64,000 nt of DNA from Bacteroidales bacterium UBA1392 (GTDB taxonomy: Bacteria; Bacteroidota; Bacteroidia; Bacteroidales; UBA932): the NCBI GenBank assembly GCA_002305275.1, contig DBQO01000037.1:8130-72129 (forward strand). The letters are read 5' to 3'. The notes beneath the pieces are model-generated. The model was given only the letters and a program-made list of their open reading frames with translations. It was not told the DNA's origin and searched no databases. Positions 1 to 8,910 of the stretch are shown in pieces. Made by a program: the position numbers and the translations under genes. Each line of letters begins with the position of its first letter. Position 1 is the stretch's first letter.

Positions 1-210
1 TCATCGCTGACATCGTATGACCCCCGGAATGGTGTCAGCGAACATTTCAACACTTTGGAATGTATCACCTCGGAACATATTCCTCTTTTGGAAGTGCTTC
101 CTGAAGAGCTGAGTGACCGGGAAAAGGCGGAAATACTCAAAGAATACTACAACCGGAGGGTTGCAAGTGTGGTTGAGCTCCGCAAATATGTTGCATCAAT
201 CGTACGTTGA
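1..210 (+). CDS. C-terminal end of an unidentified protein (5' truncated by window edge)
   Basis: Reading frame 1 is open from the window edge to the TGA at 208-210 and gives 69 residues ending RKYVASIVR. The segment is hydrophilic with a helical, charged second half (DREKAEILKEYYNRR). No motif or family is recognisable from this tail alone. A 53-base gap with an A-rich stretch separates it from the next plus-strand gene, so the two may share a transcript. Confidence 0.6.
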   Translation, partial: SSLTSYDPRNGVSEHFNTLECITSEHIPLLEVLPEELSDREKAEILKEYYNRRVASVVELRKYVASIVR

Positions 211-263
211 CACATATATTTAATAGAAACAATAAAAAGAGATTAACAGTAAAAACAACTTAA

Positions 264-1148
264 ATGAAACGTTTTATCCTAACATTTGCCGCAATTCTGG
301 GCTTTGTGCTTACAAGCGGCGCACAAACAGTAAAAAGTTTTGACTTTAAAGATTTCGAGGCCCTCGATATCTCCCATTGGTTTGACGTGGAGGTTGTAAG
401 GGGCAACACTTACTCTATCGTAGTAACTATAAGTGAGGATATTGAAAAATACCTTTTGGTAAAGAATTCTAAAGGAACTCTTATCATAGGCCTGGACAAT
501 CCCAGCAAAAGAGTTTTAAGAAATGAAGATAAAATAGCAAAGGCGACAATCACAATGCCTGTGCTCAACAAATTGACCCTTTCCGGAGCCTCTAAATTCA
601 ACACTTCGGATAGATTTGATTCGGGTAAGAACAGATTTGTGATGAAACTCAGTGGTGCCAGCTTGGTCTACGGATTGGACGTAACTGCGAAAGATGCTCT
701 GATTACCATAAGCGGAGCCTCCACCGTGAGAGAGCTTAAAGGTGATTTTGCCAATGCAGACATCAAGGTATCCGGAGCAAGTAAGATCTATGCAAATATA
801 AATGCAGATGAACTTGACATTGAGATCTCAGGTGCATCAAAAGGTGAAGTGGAGGGAGAATTTGAAAAGGTGGACCTCGAGTGCAGTGGAGCTTCCAAGG
901 CAATACTTTCCGGTATGGCTGATAAGGCAATTATGGAAGGGAGCGGAGTTTGCAGTATCGTAGCAGACAATATGAGTGCCAAAGATGTGGTAATTGACCT
1001 TTCAGGCGCTTCCAAAGCGCATGTATACGTGACAAGACGTCTTGACGTAGAGTGCTCCGGAGCATCTTCCTGCACCTACAAGACAGATAAGTCCATAAGC
1101 ATTACATCGGAGATCAGTCGTGGGTCCAGTCTCCGCCGTGTTGACTAG
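264..1148 (+). CDS. GIN-domain (DUF2807) secreted surface protein
   Basis: The protein has 294 residues. Residues 1-20 form a signal peptide ending SGAQT. The rest is a regular array in which the tetrapeptide SGAS (or SGVC) recurs nine times at about 20-residue spacing, each preceded by a beta strand (LTLSGAS, IKVSGAS, IDLSGAS). This is the pattern of the 'head GIN domain' / DUF2807 family, whose members fold as right-handed beta-solenoids and are exported to the periplasm or cell surface in Bacteroidota; the function of the family is not known. There is no lipobox and no C-terminal sorting domain. The gene overlaps the convergent rlmB by 4 bases at the 3' end. Confidence 0.85.
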   Translation: MKRFILTFAAILGFVLTSGAQTVKSFDFKDFEALDISHWFDVEVVRGNTYSIVVTISEDIEKYLLVKNSKGTLIIGLDNPSKRVLRNEDKIAKATITMPVLNKLTLSGASKFNTSDRFDSGKNRFVMKLSGASLVYGLDVTAKDALITISGASTVRELKGDFANADIKVSGASKIYANINADELDIEISGASKGEVEGEFEKVDLECSGASKAILSGMADKAIMEGSGVCSIVADNMSAKDVVIDLSGASKAHVYVTRRLDVECSGASSCTYKTDKSISITSEISRGSSLRRVD

Positions 1149-1894
1149 ACTTGCGGCATCCTCTGCCTTACTGCTTCAAACAGTACTATGGCAGTGGCCA
1201 CGGAAACATTGAGGGAACCGATTTTACCTGACATGGGAATCGCTGCCTGAACAGAGCAGAGAGAGAGCAGAGAATCGGAAATTCCCTTACCTTCAGAACC
1301 CATTACGATTACGGTCGGCTGAGTGAAATCTACATCGTAGATTGAACCGCCGGCCTTTTCTGTTGCACACACAACCTGAAAACCGGCATCGATCAAGTAG
1401 TACAATGGAATACGGAGGTTGGTAACCTTACTGACAGGCACTCTGATAAGAGCTCCGGCAGATGTTTTAATGGCATCGGCATTGATGGCCGCTCCGCCTT
1501 TAGCGGGCAGGATCACACCGCTTACTCCTGCACATTCCGCACTTCTGACTATTGCACCGAAATTTCGCACGTCGCTTACGCCATCGAGCATGAGAAAAAT
1601 AGGGTTTGGAGACTCTGCAAGTGCCTTTTCTACGATAACTTCATAGGGCAGATAATCAATTTGCGACATGTACCCGATAACGCCCTGGTGTGAACCACGA
1701 CAGAGTTTGTTCATCTTTTCACCCGGAACAAACTGGAAAGGGATCTCGTTTTGTTTCACCAAATCGAATAATTCCCTGAAACGGTCGCCTTCAAGGCCTT
1801 GCTTGAATAGAATTTTTTCAAATTTCCTGCCTGTTCTTATTGCTTCATATACGGGATGCATCCCGTAGAGGTAGTGTTGCTTTTTTTCTTCCAT
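1145..1894 (-). CDS. rlmB: 23S rRNA (guanosine-2'-O-)-methyltransferase, SpoU/TrmH family (RlmB-like)
   Basis: This 249-residue protein has the usual RlmB length and layout. Residues about 5-85 are the substrate-binding L30e-like domain (YLYGMHPVYEAIRTG). The C-terminal SPOUT knot has motif 1 (DGVSDVRNFGAIVRSAECAG), motif 2 (VIVMGSEGKGIS) and motif 3 (IPMSGKIGSLNVSVATAIVL), which hold the catalytic Asn/Arg and the SAM-binding knot. The family methylates a ribose in the peptidyl-transferase region of 23S rRNA (G2251 in E. coli). The start codon lies only 4 bases after the stop codon of the ABC-F gene, so it is probably the last gene of the tat / ABC-F run. Confidence 0.92.
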   Translation of the reverse strand: MEEKKQHYLYGMHPVYEAIRTGRKFEKILFKQGLEGDRFRELFDLVKQNEIPFQFVPGEKMNKLCRGSHQGVIGYMSQIDYLPYEVIVEKALAESPNPIFLMLDGVSDVRNFGAIVRSAECAGVSGVILPAKGGAAINADAIKTSAGALIRVPVSKVTNLRIPLYYLIDAGFQVVCATEKAGGSIYDVDFTQPTVIVMGSEGKGISDSLLSLCSVQAAIPMSGKIGSLNVSVATAIVLFEAVRQRMPQV

Positions 1895-1898
1895 TTTA

Positions 1899-3824
1899 TC
1901 AATCTATTGTAAGGGATGCCCATTCATCCATTTTTGTTTCAAGGTCCGATTTAAGTGCCTGGTATTTGTGCGTGAGTTCTACCATATCATCTTCCGGGGT
2001 GGGTGATGCAAGAATGGATTCCAATGTTGCGATCTCTTCCTCAATAGATGATATTTCATTTTCCAGCCGCTGCCGGCGATTTTTTATTTTACGTTCCTCC
2101 CTCGAAAGGTATTTCTGTTCCTCGTAAGTGGAGGATTTTTCCTTTTTGGACTCAGGAGCCGGCTGAGCAGAAGATTGCTGCTTGATTTCTATTTCCCTGA
2201 GGGAACTTATCTTCTTCCTATAGAGAAAGTCATCTACACCTCCGAGGTACTCCTTCACCCCTCCGTCAGCGAACTCATATATTTTCTCCACCAGTCCATC
2301 AAGGAAATCTCTGTCGTGAGAAACGATGATCAGGGTGCCGTCATATTTCTGCAGCGCTTGTTTCAACACATCCTTTGAGCGAAGGTCCATGTGGTTTGTA
2401 GGCTCGTCCAGAGCCAATAGATTGTAAGGATGCAGAATAAGTTTTGCCATGGCCAGTCTGGAGCGTTCACCTCCGCTAAGTACCGCCACCTTCTTATCTA
2501 TATCGTCACCTCTGAAAAGAAAAGCACCCAGTATATCGCGAAGTTTGGTTCTTATATCTCCAACTGCGATCTTGTCCAAGGTACCATATACAGTATCTTT
2601 TTTGTCCAATAAATCCTCCTGGTTCTGCGCAAAGTATCCGGTCTTTACATTATAACCAACAAGAGCTTCACCTTCGAAGGGCTGGAGTTGACCGGTGAGC
2701 AGTCGCATAAGAGTAGTCTTACCCTCGCCATTCCTCCCGACGAAGGCCACCTTTTCCCCTCTCCTTATTGTCATGTTTGCTCCGCGCAATACTATCTTCT
2801 TCCTGGGCTTGGAATATCCTATAGTTGCATCCTTAAGGGAAAATACCACATCTCCGGAGCGCGGTGCAGAGGGAAAACGAACGGTAATGGTACTCAAATC
2901 CTCTTCATCTATCTCGATGCGCTCCAGCTTCTCCAGTTGTTTAATGCGGGATTGGACCTGGTTGCTCTTGGTAGGCTTGTAGCGAAATTTTTCTATAAAC
3001 TCCTCACTCTTTTCTATAAGACGCTGCTGGTTGTCATAAGCGGCACGCTGCTGGGCAATCCTCTCCTTTCTCAGTTCCACAAATTGCGAGTAGGGTACTT
3101 TATAGTCATGAATTTTTCCCAGCATCACCTCTACGGTACGATTGGTACAGTTGTCGAGGAACCTGCGATCGTGGGAGATCAGCACCAATGCGCCTGGAAA
3201 GCTTTTGAGGTACTCTTCGAGCCACTGAATGGATTCGATGTCGAGATGATTTGTCGGCTCATCCAACAGCAGTATATCGGGATTGCGAAGCAGGATTTTT
3301 GCCAGTTCGATGCGCATATTCCAGCCGTGGCTGAATGTGTTTGTCATCCTGTCGAGTTCTCCTTTGCGAAAGCCAAGTCCGAGAAGGGTTTTCTCGGCCT
3401 GCACATGGGGAGATTCCAAGGGGTAAAGCCTGAGTTGATCACTTATTTCATTCAGTTCAATTATCAGTCTGTGGTACTCATCCGACTCGTAGTCTGTGCG
3501 GCTTGCCAACTCATGCGATATCCGGTCCATCCTCATATTGAGCTCATTATGCTCGGCAAATGCCGTCATAGCCTCCTCAATTACGCTTTTGTCGCGTGAA
3601 TGCTTCATTATCTGTGGAAGATAGCCCACTTTCCTATCTGCCGGCATCGAGACCTTACCCGATGTGGGCGACTGAAGGCCCATTATGAGTTTTAGAATGG
3701 TGGATTTACCGGCTCCGTTCTTGCCGACAAGTCCTACTTTCTCTTTCTCGCTAATGTGAAAATTTATGCTGTCCAGAAGAGTAAATCCCCCGAATGAGAC
3801 AGTGAGATCACTGATCGATATCAC
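1899..3824 (-). CDS. ABC-F family ATPase (ribosome-associated, no membrane domain)
   Basis: The 641 residues hold two tandem ABC ATPase domains. The first has Walker A GKNGAGKS near residue 36 and Walker B LLLDEPTNHLD; the second has Walker A GRNGEGKT near residue 365, signature LSGGERSRLAMA and Walker B LALDEPTNHMD. They are joined by a charged ABC-F linker (about 245-320), and the protein ends in a coiled-coil (about 555-635). There are no membrane segments, so it is an ABC-F translation factor (Uup/YdiF/EttA-like), not a transporter. The first signature motif is degenerate: FSHGWNMR where relatives have SGGW-R. The start overlaps the tatC stop by 4 bases (ATGA), indicating translational coupling. 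A resistance role cannot be judged from the sequence. Confidence 0.92.
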   Translation of the reverse strand: MISISDLTVSFGGFTLLDSINFHISEKEKVGLVGKNGAGKSTILKLIMGLQSPTSGKVSMPADRKVGYLPQIMKHSRDKSVIEEAMTAFAEHNELNMRMDRISHELASRTDYESDEYHRLIIELNEISDQLRLYPLESPHVQAEKTLLGLGFRKGELDRMTNTFSHGWNMRIELAKILLRNPDILLLDEPTNHLDIESIQWLEEYLKSFPGALVLISHDRRFLDNCTNRTVEVMLGKIHDYKVPYSQFVELRKERIAQQRAAYDNQQRLIEKSEEFIEKFRYKPTKSNQVQSRIKQLEKLERIEIDEEDLSTITVRFPSAPRSGDVVFSLKDATIGYSKPRKKIVLRGANMTIRRGEKVAFVGRNGEGKTTLMRLLTGQLQPFEGEALVGYNVKTGYFAQNQEDLLDKKDTVYGTLDKIAVGDIRTKLRDILGAFLFRGDDIDKKVAVLSGGERSRLAMAKLILHPYNLLALDEPTNHMDLRSKDVLKQALQKYDGTLIIVSHDRDFLDGLVEKIYEFADGGVKEYLGGVDDFLYRKKISSLREIEIKQQSSAQPAPESKKEKSSTYEEQKYLSREERKIKNRRQRLENEISSIEEEIATLESILASPTPEDDMVELTHKYQALKSDLETKMDEWASLTID

Positions 3825-4642
3825 TCCTCACCTCCCGGGGCATCAGCCGCAATTTCATCCGTTTCGGATTTGCCCGACCTGCAGACCAGAATACTAACCT
3901 CATAAAGAAAATAGAGTGGAATTGCCACAAATAACATCGTCACTGCATCTCCGGAAGGAGTTATAAGTGCCGCAAGAATGAGAAGTATCACCAGGGCATG
4001 TTTACGGTATTTCTTAAGAAACTCTTTTGTTATGATTCCAAGTTTGGAGAGTACTGCCGCAAGTGCCGGCATTTCAAAAACAATTCCCATAATTAGAATC
4101 AGTGAGACGAACATCCCTATGTAAGAATTGAGCGATATATGGTTAGGGACATCGGCTGAGACCTGATAAGTGCCGAGAAATCTTACAGTCAGAGGAAAGA
4201 CCAATAGGTATCCTACTGCTATCCCAATATAGAACAAAATCCCCGCAAATCCAAATGCCCGCCTTATAACCCTTTTTTCATTCTCATAGAGCGCCGGGCG
4301 CACAAATGTCCATATTTGGTAAAAGATAAAGGGCATCGCTACAATCAATGCCACATAAAGAGATATCCTGACATGAGTAAAGAACTGAGCCGCCATCTCA
4401 ATGTTTATCAGTTCAATCGAAAACTCCCCTATCGGTTCCGAACCCATAAGGACGAGCAGGGCATCCAACCATCGATAGAGACAGAAATCAGATGTCAGGG
4501 GCGCAAATATGATGTTACCGAAAATCGTCTCCTTGAAAAAGAAGGCGACGATCATCAGCACCACAAGCACTGCGACTGAACGAAAAAGTACTTTCCGCAA
4601 CTCATCGAGATGCTCCCAAAAGGACATATTGCTGTTTCCCAT
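3821..4642 (-). CDS. tatC: Sec-independent protein translocase TatC
   Basis: The 273-residue polytopic membrane protein begins with the TatC signature (SFWEHLDELRKVLFRS), the cytoplasmic N-terminus that recognises twin-arginine signal peptides. Six hydrophobic segments follow, with the conserved first periplasmic region and the 'F.P.L.E.EKR' loop (RPALYENEKRVIRRAFG). A charged tail of about 20 residues ends the protein. It forms the Tat receptor with the small TatA protein encoded 21 bases upstream. The 3' end overlaps the ABC-F start by 4 bases. Only a TatA and a TatC are present, the minimal Tat arrangement; no separate tatB is seen. Confidence 0.95.
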   Translation of the reverse strand: MGNSNMSFWEHLDELRKVLFRSVAVLVVLMIVAFFFKETIFGNIIFAPLTSDFCLYRWLDALLVLMGSEPIGEFSIELINIEMAAQFFTHVRISLYVALIVAMPFIFYQIWTFVRPALYENEKRVIRRAFGFAGILFYIGIAVGYLLVFPLTVRFLGTYQVSADVPNHISLNSYIGMFVSLILIMGIVFEMPALAAVLSKLGIITKEFLKKYRKHALVILLILAALITPSGDAVTMLFVAIPLYFLYEVSILVCRSGKSETDEIAADAPGGEE

Positions 4643-4663
4643 CAGAAGAGCAGTATGGAATGG

Positions 4664-4879
4664 TTATTTCTTCTCCTTATCGCCATTCTTGGGTTCATCG
4701 TCTATTCCCTTCACCTCATTTTCCACTTCCTTCATGCCCTCCTTGAAACTACGGACGCCCTTTCCAAGGCCCTTCATAAGTTCTGGAATCTTCTTGCCAC
4801 CCCAAATAAGCAGTACGATAAAGGCGATGATCAGGATTTCCTGCCATCCGAATGATCCGAATAATAACAAATTTCTCAT
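4664..4879 (-). CDS. tatA: Twin-arginine translocase subunit TatA/E
   Basis: This 71-residue protein has one N-terminal transmembrane helix (about residues 5-24), the typical [12 protein letters not shown] start, the hinge [15 protein letters not shown], an amphipathic helix ([12 protein letters not shown]) and a charged tail rich in Asp and Lys. This is the pore-forming Tat subunit that oligomerises on the TatC receptor to pass folded twin-arginine proteins. It lies 21 bases upstream of tatC and 29 bases downstream of valS on the same strand, so it is probably co-transcribed with both. Confidence 0.93.
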   Translation of the reverse strand: MRNLLLFGSFGWQEILIIAFIVLLIWGGKKIPELMKGLGKGVRSFKEGMKEVENEVKGIDDEPKNGDKEKK

Positions 4880-4908
4880 CTTATATTGGTATTATAATAT
4901 TTTCAACA

Positions 4909-7572
4909 CTATTTCATAGTGGCCAGGCGCGCCTGTAATGTCTCTATTTTGGTAGTCGCATCGGAGAGTTTTTTTCGCTCCAGAGCTACGACCTTTTCGG
5001 GAGCATTTGCCACAAATGCCGCATTACCCAGTTTTGCATTCACTCCTTTGATAAAACCTTCGTAACGTTTGATCTCGGCTTCTATCTTTGCAATCTCTTC
5101 ATCCATATTGATCATACCTTCCAGGGGCACAAAATACTCTATAGTACCCACCATAAAAGATTGTCCTGCCGATGTGGTATCAAATTCTTCCACAACTTGT
5201 AAATCGGGCACATTCGCCATCTTGGAAATTACCGGAGTAATGATTTCAGGGTAGTAAGTACTCCTGACCTGCACCATTAGCGGCTCTTTGGGAGAGATAT
5301 TTTTTAACTGTCTTAGTGCCCTTATGGCTACGACAGTCTCAATAGCCTTATCGAAAGCAGAAATAATGGCCTCATCATAGCCGGTTGAAGCAGGCATCTG
5401 CCGGAGCATGATGGTTTCCCCTTTTGCACGTTCTTCTATATTCTGCCATAGTTCTTCTGTAATGAAGGGCATAACGGGATGAAGTATCTTTAGCAGAGAA
5501 TCAAAATAGGAGATTGTAGCATCGAAGGTAGCCTTGTCTATGCTCTCCTGAGCACCATCTGCGAATGGAGGCTTGATGATCTCCAGATACCATGAGCAGA
5601 AATCATCCCAGAAGAGCTTGTAAATAGTCATTACTGCATCTGAAATACGGAACTTGGCAAAATCTTCGTTGATACTCTCAATAGCCTTATTCAGTTTGGC
5701 GGAAAACCAGGAGACGGCAAGGTGGTTGACATTGCTCTGACTCTTAGTCTCACTAACCTTCCAGCCTTTTACCAAACGATAGGCATTCCAGATCTTATTG
5801 CTGAAATTACGTCCCTGTTCTACCTGACTCTCGTCGAAAAGAATGTCGTTGCCGGCAGATGTACAGAGGAGCATTCCCAGGCGCACGCCATCTGCTCCAT
5901 ACTCCTTCATCAGTTTGATGGGATCCGGGGAATTGCCAAGCTGTTTTGACATCTTGCGACCCAATTTATCACGCACTATACCCGTCAGGTAGACATTTCT
6001 AAAGGGTATATCCTGACAGAATTCCTGACCTGCCATGATCATCCTTGCAACCCAGAAAAAGAGAATTTCAGGGGCCGTCACAAGGTCATTTGTCGGATAG
6101 TAGTATGCGAGGTCGCGATTTGGCTCCTTATCGGGGAAGCCGGGCTTGGAAGGGTCAAATACCGATATCGGCCATAGCCAGGATGAGAACCATGTATCCA
6201 GTACATCCTCGTCCTGAACCAGATCCTCCTCTTTTATTGAAGGGTCAATTCGGCGTGCAGCCTCCAGGGCTTCTTCAAATGTAGATTCAACCACGTATTC
6301 CCCATTGGGAAGATAATAGGCCGGAATCTGCTGTCCCCACCATAACTGTCGTGATATACACCAGTCACGCACATTCTCCATCCAGTGACGATATGTATTC
6401 TTGAATTTATCAGGGATGAGTCTCACGGAGTCATCTTCCACCACTTGTAGGGCCTCTTGTGCAAGATCCTCCATTTTAAGGAACCACTGCATGGAGAGTT
6501 TTGGCTCAATAACGGCATTTGTACGCTCCGAGTAACCCACCTGCGACTTGTAGTCCTCCACCTTCTCGAGAAGTGCGGCCTCTTCGAGCATTTTAACTAT
6601 CTTTTTACGGGCGACGAATCTCTCCTCTCCTACAAGGATTTGAGCTTGTTCATTGAGGGTTCCGTCATCGTTGATAATGTCGATTACGGGGAGTTTGTGA
6701 CGCAAGCCTATCTCGTAGTCATTGATGTCATGGGCCGGGGTGATTTTAAGGGCTCCGGTGCCGAGGTCCATCGTCACATACTCGTCCTCAATTATAGGAA
6801 TCTCTTTATTGATAAGCGGGATAATCACATTTTTTCCACGCAGATGAAGGTATCTTTCATCTTTGGGATTGACACAGACCGCCACGTCAGCCATAATGGT
6901 TTCGGGACGGGTCGTGGCAATGGTGACATAATCACACTCTCCTTGTGAGACACCACCTGCTATTTTATACCTCAGGTAGTAGAATTTGGAGTCGGTCTCC
7001 CTATGTATTACCTCCTCGTCGCTTACCGCCGTCAAACCTTCGGGGTCCCAATTGACCATACGCACTCCGCGGTAGATGAGTCCTTTTTTATAGAAATGGA
7101 CAAATGTATTGATTACGGCAGCACTTAGATCGGGGTCCATTGTAAATCTGGTACGATTCCAATCACAGGAGGCTCCAAGCTTTTTCAGTTGCTCCAGAAT
7201 GATACCACCATGTTTATCCCTCCACTCCCAGGCATGCTTTAAAAATTGGTCACGTGTCAGGTCGGACTTCTCCATTCCCTCAGCTTTGAGCTTTTCCACC
7301 ACCTTCGCCTCTGTTGCGATTGAAGCATGATCCGTACCCGGAACCCAGCAGGCATTGTAGCCGGTCATCCTCGCACGACGCACCAACACATCCTGAAGTG
7401 TATTGTTGAGCATGTGACCCATGTGGAGCACTCCTGTCACATTGGGAGGCGGGATCACTATAGTATATGGTTCACGTTCATCCGGTTCCGAGTGGAAAAA
7501 TCCATTCTCAAGCCAGTAAGAATACCACTTGTCTTCCGTAAGGGAAGGGTCGTATTTGTTGGGGAGTTCCAT
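4909..7572 (-). CDS. valS: Valyl-tRNA synthetase
   Basis: The 887-residue protein has full family length. The class I signatures are present: the HIGH motif as HMGH within [15 protein letters not shown] (about residue 45) and KMSKS as KMSKQ in [14 protein letters not shown] (about 530). Between them lies the CP1 editing domain ([25 protein letters not shown]), which hydrolyses mischarged Thr-tRNA(Val). The anticodon-binding domain follows, then the C-terminal coiled-coil arm ([17 protein letters not shown] to the end) that is typical of ValRS. It charges tRNA(Val) in the cytoplasm. A -7 box lies 43 bases upstream of the start; tatA follows 29 bases downstream. Confidence 0.97.
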   Translation of the reverse strand: MELPNKYDPSLTEDKWYSYWLENGFFHSEPDEREPYTIVIPPPNVTGVLHMGHMLNNTLQDVLVRRARMTGYNACWVPGTDHASIATEAKVVEKLKAEGMEKSDLTRDQFLKHAWEWRDKHGGIILEQLKKLGASCDWNRTRFTMDPDLSAAVINTFVHFYKKGLIYRGVRMVNWDPEGLTAVSDEEVIHRETDSKFYYLRYKIAGGVSQGECDYVTIATTRPETIMADVAVCVNPKDERYLHLRGKNVIIPLINKEIPIIEDEYVTMDLGTGALKITPAHDINDYEIGLRHKLPVIDIINDDGTLNEQAQILVGEERFVARKKIVKMLEEAALLEKVEDYKSQVGYSERTNAVIEPKLSMQWFLKMEDLAQEALQVVEDDSVRLIPDKFKNTYRHWMENVRDWCISRQLWWGQQIPAYYLPNGEYVVESTFEEALEAARRIDPSIKEEDLVQDEDVLDTWFSSWLWPISVFDPSKPGFPDKEPNRDLAYYYPTNDLVTAPEILFFWVARMIMAGQEFCQDIPFRNVYLTGIVRDKLGRKMSKQLGNSPDPIKLMKEYGADGVRLGMLLCTSAGNDILFDESQVEQGRNFSNKIWNAYRLVKGWKVSETKSQSNVNHLAVSWFSAKLNKAIESINEDFAKFRISDAVMTIYKLFWDDFCSWYLEIIKPPFADGAQESIDKATFDATISYFDSLLKILHPVMPFITEELWQNIEERAKGETIMLRQMPASTGYDEAIISAFDKAIETVVAIRALRQLKNISPKEPLMVQVRSTYYPEIITPVISKMANVPDLQVVEEFDTTSAGQSFMVGTIEYFVPLEGMINMDEEIAKIEAEIKRYEGFIKGVNAKLGNAAFVANAPEKVVALERKKLSDATTKIETLQARLATMK

Positions 7573-7615
7573 CTATCTAAATATATAGCTTTGTTGTGGT
7601 CAATTATTCAAACTG

Positions 7616-7623
7616 CAAAAATA
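7616..7623 (-). promoter_or_regulatory. Predicted -7 promoter box of valS
   Basis: Read on the minus strand this is TATTTTTG, an exact match to the Bacteroides TAnnTTTG -7 consensus, 43 bases before the valS ATG. No clear TTTG -33 box is seen at the expected distance. The 125-base gap between maf and valS has no other candidate. Confidence 0.5.
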
Positions 7624-7697
7624 AACAATTTCGGTAAATTATCCCTAAGAATGAGAACAGCATCTCGCTAAATGGTTGCCGAATATGTTTAGTGTAA

Positions 7698-8330
7698 TCA
7701 CTTTTTAAGACACAGTTCGCACAGCTCTTGATAAAGGCGTTGTACGGGAAGTCCCATTACATTGTAGTAAGAGCCGCTGATGGCGGTAATGCCGATATGG
7801 CCTATCCACTCCTGCACACCGTAAGCCCCGGCTTTATCGTACGGCTCATATTTCTCTATATAATAGGAAATCTCCTCCATGGAGAGCTTTTTGAAAGTCA
7901 CTTCTGTAGTTGCGGTAAATGAACGTATCTCATTAGGTGTACGGATTGCCACTCCCGTCAGCACATAGTGGGTGTTGTCCGATAGTAGAGAGAGGATCCT
8001 TACTGCATCCTCCCTATCTTTCGGTTTACCCAATATCAGACATTTTTGAAGAATTTCGTCGGATAGCATTCCGATTTCCAGTTTTTCATGGGAACCAAAG
8101 ACAAGCGTATCAGCTGTTATAAGCACTTCATCAGCCTCCAGGACTCCGGGAAATGCAAGGGATTTGTGTTTGGCGAGATATTCGGGAACTTGTGAGTGCG
8201 GAATATCGCCGTTGAAGGCCTCCGGCGTTTCGGGACCTGTTTCCACTTTGAATTTGATATCCAATCCCGCCAGAAGCTCGTGCCTTCGGGGCGACTTTGA
8301 AGCAAGAATAAATCTATAACCCTCAAACAT
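7698..8330 (-). CDS. maf: Maf-family nucleoside triphosphate pyrophosphatase
   Basis: The 210-residue protein starts with the Maf motif ASKSPRRHELLAGL (residues 10-23) that binds the nucleotide phosphates. It also has the ITADTLVF motif with the catalytic acidic residue, GKPKDREDAVRIL, and the late signature YEPYDKAGAYGVQEW. Maf proteins hydrolyse dTTP/UTP and modified pyrimidine nucleotides to monophosphates, a house-cleaning role. The start overlaps the end of kdsC by 8 bases, so the two are translationally coupled in a recQ-kdsC-maf operon. Confidence 0.93.
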   Translation of the reverse strand: MFEGYRFILASKSPRRHELLAGLDIKFKVETGPETPEAFNGDIPHSQVPEYLAKHKSLAFPGVLEADEVLITADTLVFGSHEKLEIGMLSDEILQKCLILGKPKDREDAVRILSLLSDNTHYVLTGVAIRTPNEIRSFTATTEVTFKKLSMEEISYYIEKYEPYDKAGAYGVQEWIGHIGITAISGSYYNVMGLPVQRLYQELCELCLKK

Positions 8331-8904
8331 TTCTTCCTGTTTTCTTTGATAACTCCATTATATGGTCGGGATAGTTGGGACTTACAGGTATTTCGGGATC
8401 AAACTGCCATCTTCCCTGCATTTTCAGAACCTTTTCAACAATATCTCTGATGCATCCCCGGCCACCCGGGAAAGGAGAAATATAGTTGCATGCCTCTTTT
8501 ACATCAGCCACCGCATCGGATGGGCAGACTGCAAGACCGGCCTCACGAAGTACCGGTATATCCGGGACATCATCTCCGACAAATGCCACCTCTAATGGTT
8601 TCAGACCATAATCTGAGCAAAACTTAAGGAAATCGGGACGCTTGTCTCTCGAAAGCTGATAAAGATCCTGAGCTTCCACACCCAGTGAAATAGCCCTATG
8701 CATAATACTTTGTGAGCAACCTCCTGTAATAATCGCTACCGGATAGCCATTATCCACTGCCATTCTTACTGCAAAACAATCTTTTGCGTTGTATGTGCGA
8801 AGAAGGTCCCCGTCCGGCATCGCCAAAACAGAACCATCGGTAAAAACTCCGTCCACGTCAAATACAAATGCTTTAATGTTTTCAAACATATTTTCACTCT
8901 TCAT
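8323..8904 (-). CDS. kdsC: 3-deoxy-D-manno-octulosonate 8-phosphate phosphatase (HAD IIIA)
   Basis: The protein has 193 residues, or 188 if translation starts at the second Met (MFENIKAF, ATG at 8889), which puts the first HAD strand at the usual position. HAD motif I is FVFDVDGVFTDG with both catalytic Asp; motif II lies in AIITGG; motif III Lys is in SRDKRPDFLKF; motif IV is VAFVGDDVPDIPVL. The family has no cap domain and acts as a tetramer that removes the phosphate of KDO-8-P in lipopolysaccharide core synthesis. It lies 6 bases downstream of recQ and overlaps maf by 8 bases. Confidence 0.9.
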   Translation of the reverse strand: MKSENMFENIKAFVFDVDGVFTDGSVLAMPDGDLLRTYNAKDCFAVRMAVDNGYPVAIITGGCSQSIMHRAISLGVEAQDLYQLSRDKRPDFLKFCSDYGLKPLEVAFVGDDVPDIPVLREAGLAVCPSDAVADVKEACNYISPFPGGRGCIRDIVEKVLKMQGRWQFDPEIPVSPNYPDHIMELSKKTGRNV

Positions 8905-8910
8905 TTATTG

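Noticed and set aside
2688..3599. A 303-codon open frame on the plus strand, antisense to the ABC-F gene
   Set aside because: It is the complement of a well-supported ATPase with conserved motifs; its composition is not protein-like and there is no start signal.
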